Shown here piece by piece: positions 10,340 through 20,610 of a stretch of 64,000 nucleotides of DNA. The first letter of the stretch is position 1, and the number at the start of each line of letters is the position of its first letter. The DNA lies in the NCBI GenBank assembly GCA_021018995.1, contig CM037587.1, forward strand, positions 86,859,251 to 86,923,250, in the 5' to 3' direction. The DNA comes from Chloranthus sessilifolius. Taxonomy: Eukaryota > Streptophyta > Magnoliopsida > Chloranthales > Chloranthaceae. The position numbers and the translations under genes were made by a program. The notes beneath the pieces were generated by a model, which worked only from the letters and a program-made list of their open reading frames with translations, was not told where the DNA came from and did not search any database.

Positions 10340-12073
10340 GAATTCGCTACTATTGGTGAAGAACCTCGACTTTTGAGGGATTACTTTGCACTGGTGCTTA
10401 TAATTCTCCTTTTGCATTCAATTTCCCTCGTTGAAGGAAATTATGAGATCAAATCATCAACCATCCAAATGCTTCCTTCCTTCCATGGGTTGAGTAAGGA
10501 AGATCCATACAAACATGTGGATGAATTCTTGGCTCTTTGCACCACATTCAACATAGCTGGACTTGGTCTGCATAACCAAGCTTAGGCTCTTTCCTTTTTC
10601 ATTAAAGGATAAAGCTAGAGCATGGTTATCTATGTTAGCACCAAATAGTATCACCTCTTGGAATGATTTGCAGTGTCAATTTTTAGCCAAATACTTCCCA
10701 ATGTCTAAAACAAGCCAATTGAGACAAAGTATCATTTCTTTCTCACAAAACTCAACTGAAACTTTCCATGAAGCATGGGAAAGATTTAAGGAACTTTTAA
10801 GGTAATGTCCTCATCATCAAATTCCTAGATGGTAGCTGGTTCAAAGCTTCTATCAAGGAATTGATCAAAAAGGCAAAAATATGGTGGATGCCTCCTGTGG
10901 AGGCACTTACTTGCAAAAAACAGTTGAGGAGGTTTGGGACTTATTTGAAGTAATTGGTGAAAACTCAACTCAACAGGAATCTCTGTCAAGAGATATTGAA
11001 AATCCTGCTAGGTTGAACAATCAGCAAACCACCAAAGGAAAGATTTATGAGGTGAATGAGTTGAAAAGAAAGATGGACAATTTAATCACAAAGTTTGATA
11101 GATTGATGGACTCACTTAAAAATCCAATGGTTGCAAGAGTAGAGGAGGCATGTCTGATATGCCAGTCCCCTAATCATTCAATTGACCGATGTCCTGCTGC
11201 ACCACAGTTCTCAGATTTAGTGGTGGAACAAGCTCATGCTGCTCAATCATTTGGACAGATGCAGTCAAATGAATATCCATGGAGAGGGCACCCCAATTTG
11301 AGGTGGAGCCAAGGGAATTATCAATCACAAATGACGAAGAACCAAAGAACCAAATGCCTTTCAAAACTGCAACCTTTATCGCAGAATTTTATGCCAAGCC
11401 AAATTTTCAATGACCCATTCCACAACAACACATACTGACAATCCTTCCAGTCCCTTCTTTTGAAGATCAAGTCCTAAATTCACTCCAGAATTTAGGATCT
11501 TTAACTCAGACTATAAATTTTCACAGCCATAGCATAAAGAAGATTGAAGAAACATTGGGACAGCTTTCAAATACTTTGGCCAAAAGAGAGGAAGGAAAGT
11601 TACCCAACCAACCTTTGAACAATCCCAAAGGACAGTTCATGGTTGGAGAAGCTTCTATTTCACATGAAGAAGTAAAAACTGTCACAACTTTGAGAAGTGG
11701 AAGAATTATAAATAACAAAGTGGGTACTGAAGAAGAAAAATATGAGGAAAATGATAAAGATATGCAGCAAGAGCAGCATAATGATAGCAGTGGAGGTGCT
11801 GATATACCTCAGAAAAATCAAACAAAAGAAAAACAAAAAATTCAAAAAAATTCTGAAAATGCTTCCAAAGCTGTAGATGAAGGACTAGTTCCTCATTTGC
11901 CCTTTCCTCATGCAATGAAATCTGTATCCCCTTTTGATAAAGGGAACACAAAAATAGATGAAATGATGGAGACTTTCAAGCAAGTCAAGATAAATCTACC
12001 TTTGCTTGAGGCAATCAAACAAATTCCAGCATATGCAAAAATTTTTAAAGATGTTTGCACTCACAAAAGATAG
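10340..12073 (+). pseudogene. gag: Athila gag (frameshifted, several stops)
   Basis: This is the capsid/nucleocapsid protein of element B. The conserved core is in two frames: PSFHGLSKEDPYKHVDEFL (before 10585), then LKDKARAWLSMLAPNSITSW and NSTETFHEAWERFKELLR (from 10563 in another frame). It continues through CPHHQIPRW, where two stops (about 10803 and 10838) fit CAA-to-TAA and a similar change. A zinc knuckle CX2CX4HX4C (CLICQSPNHSIDRC) is intact near 11152-11194. After about 11440 the frame changes again to a charged, K/E-rich stretch that runs to a TAG at 12071-12073. No convincing start codon is visible upstream; translated similarity reaches back to about 10340. Confidence 0.88.
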
Positions 12074-12568
12074 TCTAGGATACAGTTATCCAAGAAGGTA
12101 TTTGCTGTGGAAAGAGTTAATCAGGTGTTGTCCATTGCCACACCTCCTAAACTTCAAGATCCTGGAATTCCCACAATCCCTTGCATTATTGGGGAACATA
12201 CCATTGAAAAGGCTTTATTAGATCTGGGTGCTAGTGTCAACCTACTTCCATATTCTGTATATGAGAAACTAGGTTTGGGAGAATTAAAACCCACTCATGT
12301 GGTGTTACAACTAGCAGACAGATCTGAAAGGAAGCCAGTTGGGATGATTGAAGATGTATTGGTGGGAGTAGATAAATTTTTCTATCCTGCTGATTTTCTA
12401 GTTTTGGACATGGAACCTACCAAAAGCAAAACTTCCATACCTGTCATTTTGGGAAGACCATTCCTGGCTACAGCAAATGCTTGCATTCAATGCAGGTCTG
12501 GTATTATAGAAGTCTCTTTTGGAAACATGAAGGTAAAATTAAATGTTTATAATGCAATCACATAGCCT
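12074..12568 (+). pseudogene. Athila protease (PR)
   Basis: This is an aspartic protease in the same frame as the gag tail, separated from it only by the TAG at 12071. The motif ALLDLGASVNLLPYSVYEKLG carries the active site DLGAS (12221-12235), the usual Athila form. The second block, PVILGRPFLATANACI, lies near 12442-12489. The active-site residues look intact. A TAG at 12566-12568 interrupts the frame, which resumes with PQFSPEECFHVDLLDEL and runs to 12847. Confidence 0.88.
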
Positions 12569-12599
12569 CAATTCAGCCCTGAGGAATGTTTTCATGTTG

Positions 12600-14335
12600 A
12601 TCTATTGGATGAACTGGTAGAAGGGACTTTACAACAGTTTCTGCAGTATGAAGATTTCACCATAGATGCTAAAGATGCTTGGAGAAATTCTGAGGAAGAA
12701 ACAGTTTGTATCTCAAAGTCTGAGGAAGGAAATGTTGTGCAAGGAACTCATAATCAATCAGCAAGTTTCTCTTCTTGGAAACCTGCTACTCTTCCCCTTC
12801 CACAAACTAAAATTACCTTTGTTACCTTCTTTTCTCAGCCCACCTGATTTAGAACTGAAGCAGCTGCCAGAAAATTTGAAATATGTGTTTTTAGGAGATC
12901 ATAAATCATTGCCTGCAATTATTTCTTCCTCCCTCACAAAGGAGCAGGAGGAAGAGCTATTGATTGTTTTAAAAAAACATAGAAGGGCAATTGGCTGGAC
13001 TATTACTGATTTGGGAGGAATCAGTCCAGCTGTTTGAATGCACAAAATCCATTTGGAAGAAGATGCAAAGCCTTCTAGGGAAATGCAAAGGAGCCTGAAC
13101 CCTCATATGCAAGAAGTGGTCATGAAAGAGGTTGTTAAGTTGTTGGATGCAGGGGTCATTTACCCCATTTCAGATTCATCTTGGGTGGCACCTACACAGG
13201 TGGTACCTAAGAAATCTGGGATCACTGTTGTAACCTCAGATACTGGTGAGCTTATGTCAACCAGACAAACAACTGGGTGGAGGGTCTGTATTGATTACAG
13301 AAAATTAAATTCAATGACCAGAAAAGACCATTTCCCTCTCCCATTCATTGATCAGATTTTAGATAAGCTAGCAGGAAAAGCTTATTACTGTTTTCTTGAT
13401 GGTTACTCTGGTTATAACCAGATTCCTGTGTACCCACAAGATCAAGAAAAGACCACATTCACTTGCCCTTTTGGCACTTTTGCCTATAGGAGAATACCAT
13501 TTGGTCTTTGTAATGCCCCTGCTACCTTTCAAAGATGCATGTATTCCATTTTCTCTGATATGATTGACCAATTTATGGAGATTTTTATGGATGATTTTTC
13601 AATCTACGGAGACAGTTTTTCCCAGTGTTCACATCATCTCAAATTGGTATTACAGAGATGTGAAGAAACCAATCTAGTTTTGAGCTAGGAAAAGAGCCAT
13701 TTCATGGTCACCCAAGGCATTGTCCTTGGCCATGTCGTTTCCCACAAGGGCATTGAGGTGGGCAGAGGAAAAATTGATTTAATTGCACATTTACCACCTC
13801 CCAAAACTGTTAAACAAATCAGAAGTTTTCTGGGACATGCTGGATTTTACAGAAGGTTCATTAAGGACTTCAATAAAATAACCAAGCCTCTTTGTCATTT
13901 GTTGTGCCAAGATGTCCCTTTTGTTTTCAATAATGAATGCATGAAGGCATTTGAATTCTTAAAAAACTGTTTGATTTCAGCTCCAATATTGCAGTCTCCA
14001 GATTATTCACTACCTTTTGAACTGATGTGTGATGCATCAGATTATGCTTTGGGAGCTGTCCTTGGACAGAGAAAGGAAAAGCTGCCTCATGTCATAGCTT
14101 ATGCCAGGAGCTGCTGGCAATTATTTTTGCTTTAGAGAAATTCAGGTCATATGTCTTGGGTTCACAAATAGTGGTGTTCACTGACCACTCTGCCTTGAAA
14201 TACCTTCTGTCTAAGAAGGACACCAAACCAAGATTAATCAGGTGGATTCTCCTATTACAAGAATTTAATTTACAGATCAAAGATGAAAAGGGGGTGGAGA
14301 ATGTGGTGGCTGATCACCTATCTAGAATTTTAACC
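12600..14335 (+). pseudogene. Athila reverse transcriptase and RNase H (internal deletion)
   Basis: The linker PPDLELKQLPENLKYVFLG leads into RT with the motifs MHKIHLEEDAKPSREMQRSLNP (written short here as HKIHLEED), GWRVCIDYRKLN, FLDGYSGYNQI and FMDDFSIYG (FMDD at 13584-13595). Stops occur at 13035-13037 (TGA before the conserved MHKIHL) and about 13686 (TAG). RNase H starts at LMCDASDYALGAVLGQ, but around 14100-14120 the text jumps from IAYAR to ELLAIIFALEKF. About 75 bases that relatives have (the TLNEAQ-like block) appear deleted, with a frame change. The remaining motifs FTDHSALKYL and VADHLSR are intact. Confidence 0.9.
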
Positions 14336-15700
14336 GCTGAGATTGATAGGCTGCCTATCAATGAATCTTTCCCTGATGAGCAACTTTTTGCTATTAGTGT
14401 ACACACTCCTTGGTTTACAAACATAGTCAATTTTTTGGCTACTGGAAGAATTCCTCAACATTGGAATAAAATGGATAAAGATCTTTTCTTCTCAAAGGTT
14501 AAATATTTCATCTGGGAAGATCCTTATCTATTTAAGAGTTGTGCAGATCAAATGATAAGAAGATGTGTCCCTGACCAAGAATTTCATAGAATACTTTCTA
14601 TGTGTCATGAACAGGCCTATGGAGGTCATTTTAGTGGAAATAAAACTGCTACAAAGGTTTTGCAGTGTGGAGTTTATTGACCTACACTTTTCAAAGATGC
14701 TTTACAGCACTGTAAGTCTTGCCAGAACTGCCAGAAATTGGGCAGCATTTCCAAGAGAAACTCAATACCTTTACAGCCTATTTTGGTAGTTGAGTTGTTT
14801 GATGTTTGGGGGATAGACTTCATGGGTCCCTTTCCTCCTTCCAATGGGTATAATTTCATTTTAGTAGCTGTGGATTATGTATCCAAATGGATTGAAGCCA
14901 CAGCCACTAAAACCAATGACCACAAAGTGGTTCTTAAATTTCTAAAGGATCACATTTTTTCCAGGTTTGGTTTTCCCAGAGCTATTATCAGTGATGGGGG
15001 AAGCCATTTTTGTAATAAACATTTTGAAACTTTATTGAAAAAATACTCTGTGACTCATAGAGTAGCCACTCCATATCATCCACAAACCAGTGGACAAGTG
15101 GAGATTTCCAATAGAGAAATCAAACATATACTGGAAAAGACTGTGAAGAAGGACAGAAAGGATTGGTCCTTTAAGCTGAATGATGCATTATGGGCATATA
15201 GGACAGCCTATAAAACCCCAATTGGCATGTCCCCATTCAGGTTGGTCTATGGCAAAGCATGCCATTTACCAGTGGAGTTAGAATATAAAGCCTTTTGGGC
15301 CATTAAAACATTGAACATGGATCTAACTACTGCTGGTAATCACAGGAAACTGCAACTTGCTGAGTTGGAGGAGCTGAGAATGGATGCATACACAAATTCA
15401 AGAGTTTACAAAGAGAAAGTCAAAGCTTTCCATGATAAAAATTAGTTGAGAAAAGAGTTCACAGCTGGCTCTAAGGTATGGTTATTCAACTCAAAACTCA
15501 AGTTTTTTCCTGGAAAGCTGAGATCCAGATGGGAAGGGCCATATACTATCATTCAGGCAGCTCCTTCTGGAGCTGTTGACATCCTAGACCCAAGTAATGG
15601 AAGAATCTTGAAAGTAAATGGTCAGAGGCTAAAACCATGCATTGAAAATACCCAGGAGCCTGTGCTGCCCATCTACCATCAAGAGCCTCCCCAAATCTGA
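14336..15700 (+). pseudogene. Athila integrase (INT)
   Basis: This is a DDE integrase. The zinc-binding HHCC region spans CHEQAYGGHFSGNK to HCKSCQNCQ and is interrupted by a TGA at about 14678-14680 at the conserved W of the VYWP-like motif. The catalytic Asp ([11 protein letters not shown]), Asp ([10 protein letters not shown]) and Glu ([13 protein letters not shown]) are all present. The C-terminal part after a TAG at about 15443 reads AGSKVWLFNSKLKFFPGKL and SRWEGPYTI, the usual Ty3/gypsy tail without a chromodomain, and ends at 15698-15700. Apart from the two stops, the frame is continuous from about 14120. Confidence 0.92.
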
Positions 15701-15783
15701 TGGTATACAACTGTACAATATGCTTTTATTTCATAGTTTTTGCTTCATTTCTTTTTCTCTGTTTTTGTTCATGATTTGTCTCT

Positions 15784-16130
15784 TTTCGCATGGTTTTAAT
15801 ATGTGAAAAGTTCAGTCGCAAAGTAAAAATTGTCTTTTCGCAAAGTTCAAATTACTTTTCGAAAAGAATCTGGACTTGTAACGAACTACTCGAAAGCAAG
15901 GATTTTCTTTTCGAAAAGATGTTTCTGAAGCCATTTTCTTTTCGAAAAGATGTTTCTGAAGCCATTTTCTTTTCGAGAAGATGTTTCTGAAGCTATTAGC
16001 TTTTCGAATGGTACTGATGCCATTCTCAGTTGAAAAAAGGTCTATTTTGGAACTTTTCGAAAACTTAAAAAGGACTTTGCGAAATTAACTCTGAGCATAT
16101 TTAAACCCTTTCGAAGTAAGGGTTTCATAT
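15784..16130 (+). promoter_or_regulatory. TTTTCGAAAAG palindrome array and TATA-like box upstream of Athila ORF3
   Basis: About a dozen copies of CTTTTCGAAAAG or close variants (CTTTTCGCAAAG, TTTGCGAAA, TTCGAAAG) are scattered here. They include a tandem run of three 31-bp units at about 15903-15995. ATATTTAAA at 16097-16105 is TATA-like, and the third ORF begins about 315 bp further on. The same motif family is in the Athila LTRs. Promoter function is inferred from this layout. Confidence 0.5.
15903..15995 (+). repeat. Tandem repeat, 31 bp x 3
   Basis: Three consecutive near-identical units each contain CTTTTCGAAAAGATGTTTC followed by TGAAGCCATT. The third unit has one change in the palindrome (TTTTCGAGAAG). 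Confidence 0.9.
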
Positions 16131-16419
16131 TCGAAAGCTTTCTGAGAATGACCTGTTCCACAGAAACCCTATTTCTTTCTTTCCTTGCGTGATTTGAGAA
16201 TCTAGCCACACTTTTCTTCACCTTGGTTCGATCATTTGAGCTTTCAGAGAAGGATTTTAGCTTCTAGTCTGGGGGATTTCAACAAGCAAGCAACACGTTC
16301 AATCAAAAAAAAAAACCCTAGATCTCGGTATTTCTCTGCGCATTCTCTCTGTTTATTATTTGAAAAAATTTGATTTTGTGTCAGCATCTGTTGTGGGCAT
16401 TTTCATACATAAATTTAGA

Positions 16420-18856
16420 ATGGGAAAAGCGGAAAAATCATTGGCTGCCATGTTCCCAAAATCCTCTGCGAAGAAAGTTAGCAAACCTACCCCAAAAGGA
16501 AAAACCAAAACTTCAGCCAAAAGAAAACTATCAATGGATAAAGCGGATAGGGTGGAGAAAGGGAAGAAAGTGAGACATGAGGAACCCATCCCTGCATGCT
16601 AGTCCCGAGAGCTTCCTCCTCTGCCTATACATTTGGTACTCGCAAATCCATTCATTGAAGCTCGGTTAATTCACAGTGATTGTGATTTAAACTTTTTTCG
16701 TCAACAAACCAGATTGCCTGCTATCTTTAAGATACATGAGAGATGCCTCACTAAACAATATCCTTACCCCTCTGCCAGAAAAAAGTTTACCCGCGAATGG
16801 TGAAGTTATGGTACCAAAACCTGGTAAAAATCCCTGAAAATGATGCTGATGTCCCTACCCTGGTTATCTTTATTGATGATTGTGATCTAACTGTCACATT
16901 TGAAGACATAGGAAATGCTTTGGGGATACCCTTCCAATTTGATCCTTCTGGTCCATTGGCTGCACCAGAAGCAGCCTCCTTTAGAGAAATGGTTGCACAT
17001 TTAACCCAAGGAATTGTTGGCACTGGACAGTCCATAATGAGGAGAGACCTAGCACCCCAATTTTTATTGATGGATTCCATTTTGAGGGGAAGTTTTTATG
17101 TCACCGGGCACAGCCAAGAGAGGAGAACACCAATTCTAGAGGCTCTCTTTCATTTTTCTAAGGGTCAATTTTTCAATGCCCCTATGTTAATTTTTGAAGC
17201 CATGGCTGATATTAGTGCCAAGTGAAAAAGGAGCAGAAACTAGCTGGACTCCCATTTGGTAGATTGATCACAGCCCTCCTCAGAGCTAAATTTGATATTG
17301 ATGACCAAGAACCATTTGAAGTCATAGCCCCTCATAATTTTGGAGAAAAGGCTTGGACTACAAGCCAAGCCATGCTGAAAAGACTGAGAGAGGAAGGTGA
17401 ACCTGCACCTGCACCTGTTAATGAACCTCCCCCTGCAGATCCCTTAGAACCAGTTTTACCAGATCCTGAGGTGACCAGCTCTTTAGCTGCACCAATTCTT
17501 GAAGCAGCTCTGCCAGACCCTGTGGTGACCAGCTCTTTAGCTGCACCCATTCTTGAGGAAGTTGGCCTTTTACCCTCCTCCCCTAGTCCAGCCCCTGCCA
17601 CTTCACCTATCCCAGCTGTCCCATCTCCCATACCCACCATTATCCCAATTGCAGATTCTCCCTCTACACCAACCACTCCAACCATACTCACACCAGCAAT
17701 TTCTCCCACCAATGCCCAAGTTTTGGCTGCAGACTTTATTGCCCAATCTCCCTGCACTCCTCTGCTCCAAAGCCCCTCAAATTCACCTGCTCATTCAGCC
17801 CACTGGCCCGAGGTATCCCATACACCAACACAGGCCTTTCACTACAGAGGCTTATTCCTCATTAATGGGATCTATTTTTGAAACTGTGGGGCTTGAACCT
17901 GTCCCTATACCTGACCCTCATCATTTCACTCACTTACCTACTTCTCCCTTTACAGCCATTTCACCCATTGCACCTCCACCATCCATTTCAGTTGTACCAG
18001 TCCACACTCTGCACCTCCCCACACACTCTATTAACCAAATACTTGCCTTCCTCCAATCCATCCAAGCCCAACTACAACTCAACACAGAAAACCAGTCTGT
18101 GCCCAATGACCTTCTCCAAACCTTAGCCTCCACATCCCACACAACTACCATTACCCCTGTGCCTACTGTTGATGCCCATGCTACCCAAACTGAACCAGAG
18201 GTAGTATTGGTTGATCTGCCCACCCCCACCACTACTGCCCATGCTACCCAAACTGAACCTGAAGTACCTCTGGTTGAGTCCCCTTCACCACTCCTCACTT
18301 TCTCTGAGCAAGCCACTCAGACCGACCCTGAAGTCCTCCTTCTGGACACTTCTTCTCCACTCCCACAGCTGGGATACCTTTGGTCCCCTACCATTCCATT
18401 CCCCTTCCCAGATTTGCCACCCTCCGAAGAGCCATGGAAAAAAATTCATATATCTATAGAGATGTTCTAAAGGGGTTAGCTGATTTACAAGCCTACATTA
18501 GAACCCCTTATGAAAACCAGATTTGGAAATTGGAGTTATTTATGAAATTTGAGAGAGAGAAAATGAAGGACTTGCTGGGTCAAACCTTTCAGATGGTTCG
18601 GAGTGAGCAACACAAGGTAACCATGTTGCAAGCACAGCTTGACCAGGAAAAACTGAAGACCACTAGACTTGGCAAGTACATTGGCCTCACCAAAAAGATC
18701 AAATTAGAGGAATACACTGAGCTGCAAAACACAATCCAGGAGAAAGCTAAATCAAGTTCAGACTCCAATACTGATTCTAGTTCTGACTCTGACAGTGACT
18801 CTAGTTCTGAGCCCATTGAACCAACTTATGATACAGATTTTGGCCCCAGTTATTAA
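16420..18856 (+). pseudogene. Athila third ORF (ORF3, so-called env-like)
   Basis: This is an accessory protein of unknown function, found between INT and the 3' LTR in Athila-type elements. The head is basic (MGKAEKSLAAMFPKSSAKK, 16420-16599). The central domain (about 16620-17340, two frames) has KLWYQNLVKIPENDADVP, TGHSQERRTPILEALFHFS, FNAPMLIFEAM and LPFGRLITALL. A long Pro/Ser/Thr-rich linker with internal repeats follows (TSSLAAPILE twice; ATQT[ED]PEV three times at 18177-18340). Next comes a likely coiled coil (KFEREKMKDLLGQ, LQAQLDQEKLK), and an acidic Ser/Asp tail ends at 18856. Frames change at about 16797, 17222, 17860 and 18440, with a TAG at 16600. I see no signal peptide or transmembrane segment, so envelope function is not supported here. 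Confidence 0.78.
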
Positions 18857-20597
18857 AGAACTTTGTACTTATCTATGTTATGAGTTTGTAATATAAATTC
18901 TAGTTTTGCTTGTGAAATTACTGTGCATTTCTGTCTTTCCTCTTGTCATCATGATTTTTTTTTTCTTGCTTGTTTCTCTTCTTTGCTTTGGACCAGTGTG
19001 GACCCTGCTCCCCTTTGGTTTGGGGGTGTGACAGAAATGTCAATAATTAATAATTGAGTTAACATCAGTACAGCTTATGATCAGTGGAATTTTTGAAAAT
19101 GAAGTAATTTCACACCTGCTGTTTTAAAAAATAAATAAAATAAAATAAAAAAATGAAGAAGTTAAAAACTTTTTGAAATTAATTTCTAGTGTAATTCTAA
19201 TACTTTCATGAAGTGAATGTCAGGAAATTTCCAAAAGAAAATTGATGTTTTAGTAAACCTAAAAAGAGGGAAAACAGTGATGATACACCTCAGGAATTTG
19301 ATAAAAAACCACACCCAGTGAGGTTTGGGCCTGGAATATATTCTTTGGAGGTATGAATTGGCAATTTTTTCTGCTTTTGGGACTGATTGAACCTGCTTAC
19401 TTGCACTAGAAGTTACACATATCCAAATTAAAATAATTTGACAGCACTCGTGATATTAAAGACATGATGTAAGGCCTCCTTTTGGACAGTTTGAACCTTA
19501 CAAAGCCCCACCTTTTGAAACTGCCCTTGATACACACCGTTTGAGCTTTACAAATCTAAGATTTCTTTGAAACCTCATCTAATAACCTCATCAACTTCAT
19601 CTAGCCTAACCCTCACTCTGAGAAGTCAGAAGATAAAGGGGAGGAAGCTGAAGAAAGGAGAATTGAGTAACAGTTTGACAACAAGAGAAGAAATGTGGCA
19701 TTCCAGTCAATGCTAATTTAAAAAAAAATAAAAAAATTAGGAAAAATAAAAAGAGAGAAGGCATTTCATTGGAAGCTTGAAAAAGAAAGAGAAAAAGATG
19801 GCCACTTTGGCTCTGGAAATTCAAAGAAGAAGATAAAAATATGCTGAATTAAAGAAGGTTTGTGTATCACCTCCTTACTTTGACTGACTTCTCAATTTTG
19901 AACACCATTCCACCCCTTTTTTTTTCTTGAGAAATTTCTCCCATAAGCCACATTACAACCCCAGTAAAGTCCTTACTGATCAATGATGGATTGAGCTGTC
20001 ACATGGAGATAAGAATTTGTGTAATCTATGGTGAAAAGAGCAGTAAATTCTGAACTAAAAGCAATGCCTATGCTCATGCTTACAGTCCTATTTGAGGGTT
20101 GTAACCGCTCTTGAGCCGTGTGAAATAAGTACAACCCTCTTACTTGCATGATGAGTGAATATCCTGGTGAGAGTTGGGTTTGAAATCAACTCAGTGGGGT
20201 AACATCAAAGCTGGATTCCTAAATAGAAGGCAAACTGTTCATTAATTTTTCTTGTAAATAACCTTTGACATAAATTGACTGAGTAGTAACAAGAATTACA
20301 GCAGAATTTTAGTTTTGAACTGATGATTTTCTTGAAAATCTTCTTACAACATGACCTATGATCATGTGAATAACATTGGATGAAAGTTCATTTATGTAAC
20401 GCAGTGATCCTAACTGATTCATTGAAGAAGTTTGTGGGTACCTTCACTGAAAACCCTCAGGAGACTTCACTCCTCCACTAGGGATCACCTAGGGGTTTAA
20501 AAGGCTTGTTGCATATGCTAAATGCAACTGTGCTCCCTACAAAAGTGGTTGTTTACTTTGTTTTTATTTTGTCTTTGCTCAGGGACTAGCAAAGCTT
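18857..20597 (+). other. Athila non-coding 3' region
   Basis: About 1.7 kb lies between the third ORF and the polypurine tract. It is A/T-rich with no coding signal on either strand. I see short A-rich runs (19120-19155, 19720-19760) but no recognisable gene. Long non-coding 3' stretches are usual in Athila elements. Confidence 0.7.
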
Positions 20598-20610
20598 AGG
20601 TTTGGGGGTA
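20598..20610 (+). other. Athila polypurine tract
   Basis: AGGTTTGGGGGTA sits directly before the 3' LTR start TGTTGAGAAC. A G-rich TTTGGGGG-type tract is the usual plus-strand primer in Athila. Confidence 0.8.

Noticed and set aside
11706-11951. Minus-strand ORFs over the gag tail
   Set aside because: They arise from K/E-rich gag coding read in reverse and share no known family.
17332-18316. Long minus-strand ORFs (Gly/Ala- and Val-rich)
   Set aside because: They are antisense to the Pro/Thr-rich linker of Athila ORF3; low-complexity sequence opens the reverse frames.
16360-18856. Athila third ORF as a true envelope gene
   Set aside because: No signal peptide, hydrophobic membrane segment or fusion-like region can be seen in any of its frames; only the position matches env.
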